From DASQYE01 sp036389315 (GTDB lineage Bacteria; Acidobacteriota; Blastocatellia; Pyrinomonadales; Pyrinomonadaceae): 64,000 nucleotides of DNA. A model generated the notes under the pieces. It was given only the letters and a program-made list of their open reading frames with translations. It did no database searches and had not been told where the DNA came from. The stretch lies in NCBI GenBank assembly GCA_036389315.1, contig DASVQF010000031.1:62001-126000 (forward strand). The letters run 5' to 3'. Numbering within the stretch: the first letter of the stretch is position 1; each line of letters starts with the position of its first letter. The position numbers were made by a program, and so were the translations under genes. This document shows, piece after piece, positions 7,024 through 16,360 of the stretch.

Positions 7024-7683
7024 CTACTCTTTCACAGTCTTGCGGCGCTTCCTGACCTTAGCCGCGAGACCGGCCAAGCCTGTTCCCAACAACAACATGG
7101 TCGTCGGTTCGGGAACCTGGTTGCCACCGCAGTTGGTGCATTGATGGCCGACATCGCTGTCAGGGTTCGAGTCGAGCGCCTGAAAGCGTACGTAGGCGAA
7201 AGAGGCGATCTGCTGCTGTGTGAATCCTGTAAAGTCGCCGCTGATCGTGAAGGTCGAGCTGGTCTGCCCGGCCTGTATTCCCTTCGGCGGATTGCTTCCG
7301 GCAAAGTTGTTTGCATGTGTGACCATCGCGAAATCAAGCGTCACGCCGTTGAACTGCGGTACGTTGCCTGCATTGGTCGAGAAGACAAACTGCTGGTTGC
7401 CGGGTTGATCGCTGGGCGAGATCGAGACGAGCGAGAAACTACCCGTCCCCGGTAGATCGAAGCCGACGGCTCCCACTACACCACCGCCGCCCGTATTGGT
7501 GACGGTGAAGGAGAGCTGTGTGTTCGTCAGCGAAGTAATGTTGATAGAGGCTGTGGCGTTAGGATTGGAGTTCCCGACGATTGTGAAGCTATCAGCACGA
7601 GCCGTCGCGGCCGAGCCGACGACTAAGATGATAAAACTCGTCAGGGCAATGCCTATCTTACGCAGAAGTAGGTTCTTGGACAT
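7024..7683 (-). CDS. PEP-CTERM sorting-domain secreted protein (paralogue)
   Basis: A 219-residue exported protein with signal peptide (GIALTSFIILVVGSAATARA) and C-terminal VPEPTTMLLLGTGLAG followed by KVRKRRK. The body is rich in Ser, Thr, Asn and Gly and in beta-strand patterns (SINITSLTNTQLSFTVTN), suggesting an immunoglobulin-like or cohesin-like surface domain. It shares the sorting tail but little else with its neighbour at 5962. The two form a small cell-surface cassette, each with its own terminator. The A-rich AAGGGGAAAT upstream of the ATG serves as ribosome binding site. Confidence 0.85.
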   Translation of the reverse strand: MSKNLLLRKIGIALTSFIILVVGSAATARADSFTIVGNSNPNATASINITSLTNTQLSFTVTNTGGGGVVGAVGFDLPGTGSFSLVSISPSDQPGNQQFVFSTNAGNVPQFNGVTLDFAMVTHANNFAGSNPPKGIQAGQTSSTFTISGDFTGFTQQQIASFAYVRFQALDSNPDSDVGHQCTNCGGNQVPEPTTMLLLGTGLAGLAAKVRKRRKTVKE

Positions 7684-7759
7684 CGAGAATTTCCCCTTTT
7701 CTTGAACACGGACTTTCGTTTCACATGTGATTTGGGATCAACATCGCCGAATCGAATCA

Positions 7760-7790
7760 ACAAAGAGACAAAAGCGGGACTCCTGTCCCG
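7760..7790 (-). terminator. Hairpin downstream of murJ
   Basis: CGGGAC/GTCCCG (about 7775-7790) with a four-base loop. On the minus strand it is followed by CTTTTGTCTCTTT. It is a weak terminator candidate for murJ, or part of the leader of the PEP-CTERM gene at 7024. Nothing else is evident in 7684-7946. Confidence 0.4.
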
Positions 7791-7946
7791 TCCGCACGCA
7801 ATTTATCCTGATCCCTTGCCGGGAGGAAACGGGCAATTGTCGCGCATTTCCAAAAAAATCATCTGCTGATGCGATTAGCGTGTAGTCTTTTAGCCTAAAA
7901 TCGTCGAAAAGACCAGAAAATTCTTCTCGCCTCGGCAGGGGAAGCC

Positions 7947-9770
7947 CTATTTCGGCGCTCTTCTGTTGAGAAAGCGCGTGAAGCGGCCGACGACCGTCCG
8001 CGCCTCCGGCAGCCCTGTGAGCGACGTGATGATGAAGTAAAGGACGCCGTAAATGCCCAGGATGAGGGCCGCCCCGATTACGGGGTGATGCGTGCTGAAG
8101 TCGTCCGAGAAGGCGTTGAGGCCGAGCTTGACGCCCCAGGCTACGCCGGCGCAGGCCAGGGCGGCAGACCAGAGCTTGATGACAAAAGAGCCCGGCAGCC
8201 CCGTCCGCCCGATGCGCGCATTGAGCGTGCGCCTGAGCAGCACGAACTCTATCCAGCCCGAAATTCCGGCCGAAGCGGTCAGCCCGGCTGCGCCCCACTG
8301 CTGTTCCACGCCAAGCAGTCGCGGCAAAGGCAGCGAGCACAGGTAGCCGAGCACGATGGTCAGAAAGACCCGGAGCGCAGCGTAGCGCAAGGGCGTGCGC
8401 GTGTCGTGAAGCGCGTAGTAGGTAGAGGAATAGAGCCTGCCGAGCGTGGAAGCCAGCAAGCCTACGCTGGAGCCGGCCAGGATGGCCCAGACGTAGACGA
8501 CATCGCGGCGATTGAAATTTCCCGTCTGATAGAGCGCGCCCGTCATCACGTCGCCAAGAGCCAGAAAGCCGACGGCCGAAGGGACTATGAAGAAGGCTAT
8601 CTGGCGCAAGCCTGAGTTGAGGCGCTCGCGCACCTGTGCCGTCACCTCCGCCTCGTTGCCGAGCGCGCTAGACATCGCCGGCAGCTCGGCCGCCGAGACG
8701 CTCATCCCGAACAGGCTGACGGGCAGAGTGTAAAGACTCTGCGTGTAAGCGAGCGCGGCGACCGCGCCCGTGCCGAGCCAACTCGCCAGCCAGGCGTCTA
8801 CGAAGGCGCTGATCTGCACTACGCCGCGACTGACGAAGACGGGCAGGAAATTCCTTATCACTGTGCGAACGTTCGCCGTCACAAAGTCGAAGACAGGGCG
8901 CAAGCCTTTGACCAGACTGAAGACCACCGGAAGCTGCACGGCGAACTGCAAGGCGCTGCCGATGACGGAGCCCCAGGCGACGATCTCCGCTAAGGGAAAG
9001 AGGCCCACGCGACGGCCGAACGCGACGAGCGAAATGATGATCGCTATGTTCCAGACGACCGGCGCAGTGTAGGAGAGAAAGAAGCGACGGTGACTGTTGA
9101 GCACGCCCAGGCACCAGGCCGAAAGCACCAGCAGTCCCGCGCCGGGAAAAAATATCTTGATGAGACGAATGGTCAGCTCGCGCTTCTCGCCCGTAAAGCC
9201 GGGCGCAATCAGGCTGAGCAGGTAAGGCGTCGTCAGGACTCCGGCGAGCACTATGATGGAAGTCACCAGGGCCAGCACCGAAAGCACTGCGCTTGCGACA
9301 CGCGTCGCCTCCCTGCGGTCTTCCTGCGCGAGCAGCTTTGCGTAGACGGGGATGAAGGAAGCCGAGAGCGCGCCTTCGCCAAAGACGTTCTGCAAAAAAT
9401 TCGGGATGCGGAAGGCTGCGTTGAAAGCGTCTGCGGCGTCCGACGTGCCGAAGTAGTGCGCGAAGACTCGCTGGCGCACGAGCCCTACGAGACGGCTGAG
9501 GAGAATGCCTGCGCCGACGAGGATGGCGTGCTTGCCCGTGCCGCTCGCGGCTTTGCGCTCGCGCCGCGCGGCTGCCTGCTCGCCCGGCGTTTCGCCCGTG
9601 GCCGTGCCGACGGGCAGGTCTGTCTCTCCGGCGATGAGGCCAGCATCATCACGCTCGGGAGCCTCTTTGATTTTGGTCTTCGAGTCGCGCGGCTCCGGCC
9701 CATCTTGCGCCTGCTCACTTTGCGACGTGTCGTCGTCGGTTCCCCGTCCGGCCTTCGCCTCTCTGTTCAT
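7947..9770 (-). CDS. murJ: Lipid II flippase MurJ
   Basis: A 607-residue polytopic membrane protein of the MurJ/MviN family. About 80 hydrophilic residues precede the first membrane segment, an N-terminal extension longer than usual. The core opens with the typical LSRLVGLVRQRVFAHYFG, AFRIPNFLQNVFGEGALSASF and FIPVYAKLL, followed by about 14 predicted membrane helices. It moves lipid-linked peptidoglycan precursor across the inner membrane. It starts 8 bases after the sigma-54 activator gene stops, so the two are probably co-transcribed. The extension could reflect a start placed too early; an internal start near residue 78 is possible. Confidence 0.93.
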   Translation of the reverse strand: MNREAKAGRGTDDDTSQSEQAQDGPEPRDSKTKIKEAPERDDAGLIAGETDLPVGTATGETPGEQAAARRERKAASGTGKHAILVGAGILLSRLVGLVRQRVFAHYFGTSDAADAFNAAFRIPNFLQNVFGEGALSASFIPVYAKLLAQEDRREATRVASAVLSVLALVTSIIVLAGVLTTPYLLSLIAPGFTGEKRELTIRLIKIFFPGAGLLVLSAWCLGVLNSHRRFFLSYTAPVVWNIAIIISLVAFGRRVGLFPLAEIVAWGSVIGSALQFAVQLPVVFSLVKGLRPVFDFVTANVRTVIRNFLPVFVSRGVVQISAFVDAWLASWLGTGAVAALAYTQSLYTLPVSLFGMSVSAAELPAMSSALGNEAEVTAQVRERLNSGLRQIAFFIVPSAVGFLALGDVMTGALYQTGNFNRRDVVYVWAILAGSSVGLLASTLGRLYSSTYYALHDTRTPLRYAALRVFLTIVLGYLCSLPLPRLLGVEQQWGAAGLTASAGISGWIEFVLLRRTLNARIGRTGLPGSFVIKLWSAALACAGVAWGVKLGLNAFSDDFSTHHPVIGAALILGIYGVLYFIITSLTGLPEARTVVGRFTRFLNRRAPK

Positions 9771-9778
9771 CCGTGTCC

Positions 9779-11146
9779 TTATAGCTCGTAGTCTTTGATC
9801 TTGGTCAAGAGCGTTTTGTAGCTAACGCCGAGGCTCTCGGCCGCGCGAGTCTTATTGCCCCGATGCGCTGCGAGCGCCGCGCGAATCTTGCGGCTCTCGG
9901 CAAATCTCAGGGCGCGCTCGGCCACCTCCGCCAGAGTGCCCGACATGTCTAGCTGGGCCAACTCTTCCGCTTCTGAAGCGGCTTGCGCGTGTAGCCCAAG
10001 GTCTGCGGGCTCAAGCATGTTTGTGTCCGAGAGGATGCAGGCACGCTCGATGGCGTTCTCAAGCTCGCGCACGTTGCCGGGCCAGTTGTGCGCCTTGAGG
10101 GCGGCGAGACTCGCTTCGCTCAAGGCGGCTTCACGCCCGCGAAGCTCCTTGCCGAGCTGCGCGGCGAAGTGCGTGGCGAGCAGGACGACATCCTCTCCGC
10201 GCTCGCGCAGCGGCGGAATCTCGACGGGAAAGACCGCCAGGCGAAAGAAGAGGTCGCGGCGGAACTCTCCCATCTCGACCGCCGCGCGCAGGTCGCGGTT
10301 GGTGGCGGCGACGACGCGCACATTGACGGGCACTGGCGCGCGTCCGCCTATGCGGTCAACCATCTTCTCTTCGATGGCGCGCAAGAGCTTGCCCTGCACA
10401 TTGATGGGCAGCTCGCCGATCTCGTCCAGAAAGACTGTGCCGCCCGAAGCCAGCTCGAACTTTCCCTGGCGACGCTCGCCCGCGCCCGTAAACGCGCCGC
10501 GCTCGTGACCGAACAGCTCGTTCTCGATGAGCGTCTCGGGGATGGCGGCGCAGTTGATGGCGACGAAGGCCCCTGTGCGGCGCGGGCTCAAGTGATGCAC
10601 TGCGCGCGCGAACAACTCTTTGCCCGTGCCCGATTCGCCCAGCAGCAGGACGGTCGCTTCCGTCTGGGCCACGCGCTGCGTCTCGGAGACGGCGCGCTTG
10701 ATCGGTTCGGATTCGCCGATGATGCGGGGGAAGCCGTAGCGCCTAGACCATTCCTCGCGCAGTAAGATATTTTCCGTGCGCAGGCGAGCCTGTTCCAGGG
10801 CGCGCTCGACCAGCAGCAGCAGGTGGTTCGAGTCTACGGGCTTTTGCAGGAAGTCCTGCGCGCCGTCCTTCATGGCCTGCACGGCTTCGTCAATCGAGCC
10901 GTAAGCGGTCATCACTATGACGGGAACTTCCGGGTCTGCGGCGCGGGCGGCGCGCAGCACATCTAGACCGGAGCCGTGAGGCATGCGCAGGTCTGTCAGG
11001 ACGATGCGGTGCGGCGCGCGCGTGATCTCCTGCGCCCCGGCGCGCGCATCCTCGGCCTCCGTCACGCTGTAGCCGGCCTGCTCCAGCGTGAGGCGCAGCA
11101 CACGCCGAAGGCTCTCTTTATCCTCGACAAGCAAGATGTCAGGCAT
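9779..11146 (-). CDS. Sigma-54-dependent response regulator (NtrC/PilR type)
   Basis: A 455-residue three-domain activator. The receiver domain (1-120) has the acidic pair at E8-D9, phosphoacceptor D52 in LTDLRMPHGSG and a conserved K in LQKPVDS. The AAA+ domain has Walker A GESGTGKE, the sigma-54 contact loop GAFTGA and FLDEIGELP. A Fis-type helix-turn-helix closes it (RGNKTRAAESLGVSYKTL). It should activate sigma-54 promoters when phosphorylated, and a strong candidate is at 18599-18614 upstream of the pilin operon. No partner histidine kinase is in the window. I use ATG at 11146; a GTG lies one codon earlier. Confidence 0.92.
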   Translation of the reverse strand: MPDILLVEDKESLRRVLRLTLEQAGYSVTEAEDARAGAQEITRAPHRIVLTDLRMPHGSGLDVLRAARAADPEVPVIVMTAYGSIDEAVQAMKDGAQDFLQKPVDSNHLLLLVERALEQARLRTENILLREEWSRRYGFPRIIGESEPIKRAVSETQRVAQTEATVLLLGESGTGKELFARAVHHLSPRRTGAFVAINCAAIPETLIENELFGHERGAFTGAGERRQGKFELASGGTVFLDEIGELPINVQGKLLRAIEEKMVDRIGGRAPVPVNVRVVAATNRDLRAAVEMGEFRRDLFFRLAVFPVEIPPLRERGEDVVLLATHFAAQLGKELRGREAALSEASLAALKAHNWPGNVRELENAIERACILSDTNMLEPADLGLHAQAASEAEELAQLDMSGTLAEVAERALRFAESRKIRAALAAHRGNKTRAAESLGVSYKTLLTKIKDYEL

Positions 11147-11291
11147 CACTTAAACGACGAGCGCAAGAGAAGGCCCAGGGCGAGGCTTAGCATGCCTCTC
11201 ATCAATCAACCTTCCCCGAGTGCATCATTCATCGTTCGGCGCGCAGGTGTCAAGGCGCAATGCCGGAATGGAAAAGAGCTGCACGCTGATT

Positions 11292-11338
11292 AAAGCAAAG
11301 GGGGCGGCAACGGTTGCCACCCCCTTTTGCTTTTTTTG
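11292..11338. terminator. Terminator at the end of the minor-pilin operon
   Basis: A long GC-rich stem is formed by GCAAAGGGGG and the facing CCCCCTTTTGC, with inner GGCAAC/GTTGCC. T-rich tails occur on both strands (plus TTTTTTT; minus TTTGCTTTAA). It lies just after the last pilin gene, so the regulator at 9779 probably has its own promoter. Confidence 0.75.
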
Positions 11339-11351
11339 TGTGAAGGGCTCC

Positions 11352-12710
11352 TTATTTCTCGACGACGCCCGCGACGAGAAAGCCGGGCACGAAGCTGGCC
11401 GCCGTGTTGACCGCCGCAGAGTTGTACTGGATGGTCGAATTGCCGCCGCCGTCGGTGAAGAACGTCGGGCTTAAAAAGTCCCCAGTGTCGTCGAACTTGG
11501 CGACTACTAGACCGCCGTTGATGACGCCGCCGCCGCCGCCCTCACGCTCGACGACGCCTTCGCCGAGCACCAGTATCAGGCCGTTGAAATTTGTCCCGCC
11601 GTGCAGCTTCAGCTTGCCAGTCACGACCAGCAGGCCCGAGCCCTGGTTGTTGGGCCCAAGCGTGGCATCGCCTTCGATAAAGGTTATGCCCTGGACATTA
11701 CTCGCGGGCGGCTGCATGGCGCTGGTGAAATACCTGTCGTCGGGCGTGTCCACGGGCAGGCCGTTATCGTCTATGTTAGGTCTCGCAATGGTGCGCAACT
11801 GGTTGAGGAATCTTCTGGCGCTATCGGCCGAGGTGAGCCACTCGGGCGTGGGCTGCGTCCCGCCCGTTCCGTCTCCGAGCGGAGCTACGGGGTCGCCTAT
11901 GATCTGGTCGAGGGGGCGCTCAATGCCGGTCGTAATGTCGGGGACGGATGGAAGGTCAGTAGTGAACACGGGCCTGTCTCCGGCCCGCGCCGGGTCGTAG
12001 CCTGGGTCTGTGGGCTTGGCCGCATCCTTGCCCGAATAATGGACGTTCTTGGAGTCGCCCGTGGCGAGCGTGAGATGCGGAGGGGCGAGCGGGTTGGTCG
12101 CGCCGATGAGCGTCACGGTCGAAGGCGCGACGAAGCCCGCGAGGCCCGCTTCCATAATCATCGTGTCCAGGACTTTGCGCGTGCCGTTGGCCCCGAAGCC
12201 GCTCATCGCGTAGCCGGTCACGGTCAGGCGCAGGCGCTTCGGGCGCGCACTCACGGGAGTATTATCCGGGTCTGTGACAAGGATGCTGTATGCGCCCCTG
12301 GTTCCGACGCGCATGACCGGAGTCCCACCAATGTTGCTGCACCTGTTTATGTCGGCGCAAGGGAGCTGAAGCCAAGTGCCGAGGTTGGTTCCCGCCACGT
12401 TGCGGAAAGAGGCTTGAGTAGTTCCGTCCAGGCCGAGGGGCGTCCCCGGCGGGGCCGCTACATTCAAGCGCAGGATGTCCAGGGCGCGCTGCAACCCGGC
12501 TTCGGCAGCATAGTAGGCGTGCATCTCGGCCGTCGCGCTGACGGCGTTAGTGCCGGACATGGCGGTGGTCAGGATGAGCGCCCCGCCTGCCGTCAAAAGC
12601 AGCGTAGCGATCAGCAGCGTAGTAATCAGCGCCGCGCCGCGCTCGCTCCTGCGGCGAGGGCGACCCTTCCGTGCGAGGCGTAAAGCTTGAGGGGCAGTCT
12701 GCATCTTCAA
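11352..12710 (-). CDS. PilX-like minor pilin/pilus assembly protein (copy 1)
   Basis: A 452-residue protein with a short basic N-terminus, then GAALITTLLIATLLLTAGGA, a PilX-type membrane anchor, and the AYYAAEAGLQRALDILR segment typical of PilX N-terminal domains. The large periplasmic C-terminal part contains Gly-rich beta repeats (KLKLHGGTNFNGLILVLGEG). It probably joins a minor-pilin complex that primes type IV pilus or type II secretion-like assembly. It is the last gene of the first FimT-PilV-PilW-PilX cassette. Copy 2 at 14600 has the same plan and near-identical anchor. AAGGAAT precedes the ATG. Confidence 0.85.
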   Translation of the reverse strand: MKMQTAPQALRLARKGRPRRRSERGAALITTLLIATLLLTAGGALILTTAMSGTNAVSATAEMHAYYAAEAGLQRALDILRLNVAAPPGTPLGLDGTTQASFRNVAGTNLGTWLQLPCADINRCSNIGGTPVMRVGTRGAYSILVTDPDNTPVSARPKRLRLTVTGYAMSGFGANGTRKVLDTMIMEAGLAGFVAPSTVTLIGATNPLAPPHLTLATGDSKNVHYSGKDAAKPTDPGYDPARAGDRPVFTTDLPSVPDITTGIERPLDQIIGDPVAPLGDGTGGTQPTPEWLTSADSARRFLNQLRTIARPNIDDNGLPVDTPDDRYFTSAMQPPASNVQGITFIEGDATLGPNNQGSGLLVVTGKLKLHGGTNFNGLILVLGEGVVEREGGGGGVINGGLVVAKFDDTGDFLSPTFFTDGGGNSTIQYNSAAVNTAASFVPGFLVAGVVEK

Positions 12711-12759
12711 ATCATTCCTTTCCTTAAAGGCTCTGCAACCTTTGGCCAGGGGGCACGCT

Positions 12760-13386
12760 TCAGTATCGCTTCAGCACTTGCGGCGCATTGCGCAGCGCCA
12801 CCTCCGACTGCATTCGCACCTGCGCAGGCGGCTGCCCGGAGGGTCGCCACACGTCAACCGTGACATCAATCAAAATCCTCTCGGCCACGTTCGCGGCGGC
12901 GGGCCCACCGGCTGCGTTCTGGTAAGAGATGGCAAAGGCGCGAATGTTGTTGGCGAGGACGTTCGTGCTGCCGGTGACGCGGTCGAAGCGGACGATGGCC
13001 GAGACCGGAGCCGGTTGATAAGCGTAGGTGATGTCTTCGTCCTGGTCGCTGATGGTCGCGTTGGTGTTGTTGACGTTGGCGCGGATGCGTATCTTGGTCG
13101 CCGTCGCGTCGGTCTGAACGATTCCGTTATTGGTCAGGCCGAAGCCGGAGTTGGCGATCTCGCGCGACATGATCTGAATGGCGCGCTGGGCATCGGCCAG
13201 GGCATCCGTCCTGCTGTTCTCGCGCACGCGCGTTCCGACCGAAGAGGTCAGCAGTGTGCTCGCCGCCGTCATCATCAGCAGCGTCACAGTCATCGCGATG
13301 ACCAGCTCAAGCAGGGAAAAGCCCGCCTCGCCTCCGCTGGCTTCTCTTCGGGTCTCGGCTGCTTTCATCATGCTCTCGGTATTCAT
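12760..13386 (-). CDS. PilW-like type IV pilus minor pilin (copy 1)
   Basis: A 208-residue prepilin. The class III signal motif is EAGFSLLELVIAMTVTLL, with cleavage expected after the Gly before Phe and the conserved Glu at +5. After the helix comes REIANSGFGLTNNGIV, almost identical to copy 2 at 16361, followed by a C-terminal beta domain. Prepilin peptidase and the pilus machinery are not in this window. The ATG at 13386 overlaps the stop of the upstream pilV-like gene (ATGA), so I prefer it to a longer frame reaching 13440. Confidence 0.87.
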   Translation of the reverse strand: MNTESMMKAAETRREASGGEAGFSLLELVIAMTVTLLMMTAASTLLTSSVGTRVRENSRTDALADAQRAIQIMSREIANSGFGLTNNGIVQTDATATKIRIRANVNNTNATISDQDEDITYAYQPAPVSAIVRFDRVTGSTNVLANNIRAFAISYQNAAGGPAAANVAERILIDVTVDVWRPSGQPPAQVRMQSEVALRNAPQVLKRY

Positions 13387-13826
13387 GGCTGACTCGATTG
13401 GGCTCGCTGTGTGACGATGGTGACGGGATCGGCAGACCACCGGGCCCCGGCTCTCTGCGGCGTGACGGTGACGGTGATAGTCTTTAAAGTCGGCGTCGTG
13501 TCCTGTATCTGGGCGATGACTGCGTAGGGACGGCCTTCGCGCCAGACCGTCAGAGGAGCGGGCGCAGCCGGCGTTTCCTGAAGGAGCGGGTCTGTCGTGC
13601 TGACCGTAAAGCGAGCGTTGCGCAGCGTCTCAAGGGCCTGCTGCGCGATGGCTAAAGCCTGCGCGCGGTCGTGCCCGCCGTTGTTATTGCGCACGGCAAA
13701 GGCGAAGAGCAAGGCCGAGCCGAGCACGACTATCATCATGATGACGAGAGCGATGGTGGTCTCGATCAGGGTGAAGCCCTGTGCGTTGCCGCTCTCGCCC
13801 GCGTCTCTCTTCGATCTTGCCTTCAT
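13383..13826 (-). CDS. PilV-like type IV pilus minor pilin (copy 1)
   Basis: A 147-residue prepilin with the processing site QGFTLIETTIALVIMM and a single N-terminal helix. The following RNNNGGHDRAQALAIAQQALETLRN is the PilV-type helix continuation shared with copy 2 (RNNSGAADRAVALAVAQQRMERLRS). The ATG at 13826 with AGAGGT upstream is preferred to a TTG at 13859. It overlaps the PilW-like gene by four bases. It likely forms part of a tip or priming complex. Confidence 0.85.
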   Translation of the reverse strand: MKARSKRDAGESGNAQGFTLIETTIALVIMMIVVLGSALLFAFAVRNNNGGHDRAQALAIAQQALETLRNARFTVSTTDPLLQETPAAPAPLTVWREGRPYAVIAQIQDTTPTLKTITVTVTPQRAGARWSADPVTIVTQRAQSSQP

Positions 13827-13892
13827 CGCCTGACCTCTCGTTCCGAATAGCTCTCGCAATGCTTAACGTCGCCGTCCTTTCCCTCGACAGGC

Positions 13893-14567
13893 TCAGTAGC
13901 CCGTGATTCGCATGTTGTCGTTGCGTATGTTGAGATTCGAGTTAACGCTTGTGTCTATCGTGACGGCGCTCGGCTGCGTGGCGGTGGCGCTGCCGTCTGC
14001 GAGCGACGCGTCGCCCGAAGTCGAGAGCCTGATGGCCGTGCTGCTCGGGCTGCCGTAAGCGGCCGTGGTCTGTATCTGGAAGGCCGGCGGCGTGACGTAG
14101 ACGGCCTGAATGGCTGCTGCCGCCGCATTGACTGCGCGCCCGCGCCAGTTGAAAGCAATCGTGATCGGCAAGGGCGTCGAGCCGGTGTTGAAGAAGACGC
14201 CCTGCTCGGGCGGAATGTTGATTTGGCGCGGCGCGTCCACGTTGCCGTCGCCGTCAAAGTCCATGACGACCGTGTAGGAGCGCGCGCCAGTGATCTGCAC
14301 GAAAGCCATCGGCGGTTGCGGCAGCAGTCCCGGCGGCCCTGCATGGCGACGCATGGAGTCGTGACGGGCCTTCTCCACGTAGCTCATGAACTCGCGCGAA
14401 GCGTTCTTCATACGCATGAACTGCTGCGCGCCGGAGATACGCATCAGCGCGTAGCCCATGATGACCGTCACCATCGCCACCATGATGAGCAGCTCAATGA
14501 TGGACGCGCCGCGCTCGCCGCGCCTCGCTGGCTCTTCTCTTGAACTCTCTCTTTCGTGGCCTCTCAT
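13893..14567 (-). CDS. FimT/GspH-like pseudopilin (copy 1)
   Basis: A 224-residue pseudopilin. The basic leader ends in ERGASIIELLIMVAMVTV, a prepilin cleavage site with Ala replacing the usual Phe at +1 and the Glu at +5 retained. The segment SREFMSYVEKARHDSMRRHAG matches the FimT/GspH helix of copy 2 (VFASYVEKARIDAVRRH), and VVMDFDGDGNVD has its counterpart MDFDGTGTA. It is the first gene of the second cassette in transcription order and is followed by the PilV-like gene. Confidence 0.83.
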   Translation of the reverse strand: MRGHERESSREEPARRGERGASIIELLIMVAMVTVIMGYALMRISGAQQFMRMKNASREFMSYVEKARHDSMRRHAGPPGLLPQPPMAFVQITGARSYTVVMDFDGDGNVDAPRQINIPPEQGVFFNTGSTPLPITIAFNWRGRAVNAAAAAIQAVYVTPPAFQIQTTAAYGSPSSTAIRLSTSGDASLADGSATATQPSAVTIDTSVNSNLNIRNDNMRITGY

Positions 14568-14599
14568 CTCGTCTCCGGTGAAGTCCGAAATCTTCGGGG

Positions 14600-16318
14600 C
14601 TAGTATTCACTTATTCCGATCGGGTAACGGCTGGCCGAAAGCAGCGCCTTCTCCACCCAGCTCGGGTCGAAGGTGATGCTCGACGTGCCGCCGCCGTTGG
14701 CCATGAAGGTCGGCGCGAGGAAGGGGCCGCCCCAGGTTCCGCGACTGAACCGGGCGAGGGCGAATGCGCCGAGCGATGCGCCGTTGCCGCCGCCGTTACG
14801 CACTATCACTCCGTCGCCTAAGACGAGCATCAAGCCCTTGAATTCGTCGTTGCCGTTGAGCGTCACAGTCCCCGTGCAGACCAGCAAGCCTGCGCCGCCG
14901 TCGGGCGTGGCGTTGCCGTCCATGAAGGTAAACTTCGGCTCTGCGACAGTGCCGTAATCGGGGGGCGGCGAAGCGTTGGTGTAATAGCGATTCTGCAAAT
15001 GGGCCGCCGTCTCAAGCTTGTTGAGAGTGCGGCGCGCTTCGTCTGCCGTCTGAAGGAAGGGAACCAGGCTTGAGATCGGAACTTTGATAGCGGCCGGATT
15101 ACCCGTCACCTGTCCGCTCGCTCCGATGTTGCTGATGAGGGTGTAATCGACCGTGCTCGTGACGGCGATGGCCGGAATCTTTTGGCCGCCCGTGGGCGCG
15201 TTGCCGCTGTAAGAATAGACGGCGCTGCTTCCGGCGCTGAAAGTCATCGGGGTGATATTGTCGTCGGCGCTGCGAATGGCCAGCAGGCCGCTCGGCCAGT
15301 AGTCGAACAGAAATCGGCCGACCATCATCTCCATCTGTTTCCTCGCGCCGCGCGGCCCATAGCCGTTGACGCGCACGAGTATGCGCCTGGGCTGGGGCGC
15401 GGCTATCGTGACGGCGACGTTCTTGTCACCGCCGGTCGGCGTGTTGAGACGGAGCGGGTTCGCGGCAAAGGTGTAGAGCGTGCCCTGGTTGTCGTAGGTG
15501 GTCGCCTTAAAATCAACGTCCACCGTGCTGGTCGAATTGGTCAGGGTGGTGCCGCCGCTGGTGACCGTGCAGTTGATGATGATGGTCGCCGTCCACGGGG
15601 CCGTCTGGTTGATGGTCAGCGTGAAAGGCGTGCCCGCCGGGATGGCAGCACCGCCGCCATTTATGTCGGTCGTAAAGCTGCCGAGCAGGCTCGCGATGCT
15701 CGGGTAGGCGTTGACGGTGGTCGAAGCCTGCGCATTGTACGTGATCTTTGCCTTCGAGCCGCCGTTGGTGCAACTGCTGAGCACGCCCAGATTGGTGAAC
15801 TGGATAGACTTTTGCTCGGAACAGGTGCTCGTCGGAAAGATGCCCGTGGTCGAGAAGGTTATCCGGCTGGAATTGTCCGGGTCTGTCAGCACGGCGTTGT
15901 AGGCCGAGCCGTTCAAGGTCGAATAAGGCGTCGTGATCGGCACGCGGTCTGTGACGGTCGCATCATAGGGAAGCCACTTCGAGAGGCGCGCGAAAGGGCT
16001 CGCCTGCGTGGTCGCCGGGTCGCCCGCCGCGTTGGAGTTGGCCGGCGTCACAGCGTCGCGGTAGGTCAGGCTCGGCGAGACGTTCCCTCTGAGCACGTTG
16101 ATCGTCGCTTGCAGACCGGCCTCGGCCGCATAGTAAGCCTGCATCTCCGAGGTCGAGTCATGTGAGTTGGCCGCCGACATGGCGGTGGTCAGGATGAGCG
16201 CCCCGCCCGCCGTCAAAAGCAGCGCCGACATCAACAGCATAGTGATGAGCGCCGCGCCGCGCTCAGTCTTGTGGCGCACGCTCCTCCTGCGTCTGCTCTT
16301 CATCCGGAATTTCTGCAT
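14600..16318 (-). CDS. PilX-like minor pilin/pilus assembly protein (copy 2)
   Basis: About 572 residues when started at the ATG at 16318, which has GAGGT 9 bases upstream; ATG 16333 or TTG 16360 are alternatives. The basic leader and RGAALITMLLMSALLLTAGGA anchor, then ILTTAMS and QAYYAAEAGLQATINVLRGN, are nearly the same as in copy 1, while the middle is longer by over 100 residues. The C-terminal GNDEFKGLMLVLGDGV and VRNGGGNGASLG match the Gly-rich C-terminal strands of copy 1. It is transcribed after the PilW-like gene with no gap. Confidence 0.83.
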   Translation of the reverse strand: MQKFRMKSRRRRSVRHKTERGAALITMLLMSALLLTAGGALILTTAMSAANSHDSTSEMQAYYAAEAGLQATINVLRGNVSPSLTYRDAVTPANSNAAGDPATTQASPFARLSKWLPYDATVTDRVPITTPYSTLNGSAYNAVLTDPDNSSRITFSTTGIFPTSTCSEQKSIQFTNLGVLSSCTNGGSKAKITYNAQASTTVNAYPSIASLLGSFTTDINGGGAAIPAGTPFTLTINQTAPWTATIIINCTVTSGGTTLTNSTSTVDVDFKATTYDNQGTLYTFAANPLRLNTPTGGDKNVAVTIAAPQPRRILVRVNGYGPRGARKQMEMMVGRFLFDYWPSGLLAIRSADDNITPMTFSAGSSAVYSYSGNAPTGGQKIPAIAVTSTVDYTLISNIGASGQVTGNPAAIKVPISSLVPFLQTADEARRTLNKLETAAHLQNRYYTNASPPPDYGTVAEPKFTFMDGNATPDGGAGLLVCTGTVTLNGNDEFKGLMLVLGDGVIVRNGGGNGASLGAFALARFSRGTWGGPFLAPTFMANGGGTSSITFDPSWVEKALLSASRYPIGISEY

Positions 16319-16360
16319 CAGAGATAACCTCATCCGTTTATTAAAATCCCCTGGGCCCAA

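Noticed and set aside
5962..7683. Exosortase locus
   Set aside because: Two PEP-CTERM substrates are present, but no exosortase, PrsK/PrsR pair or glycosyltransferase cluster lies in the window.
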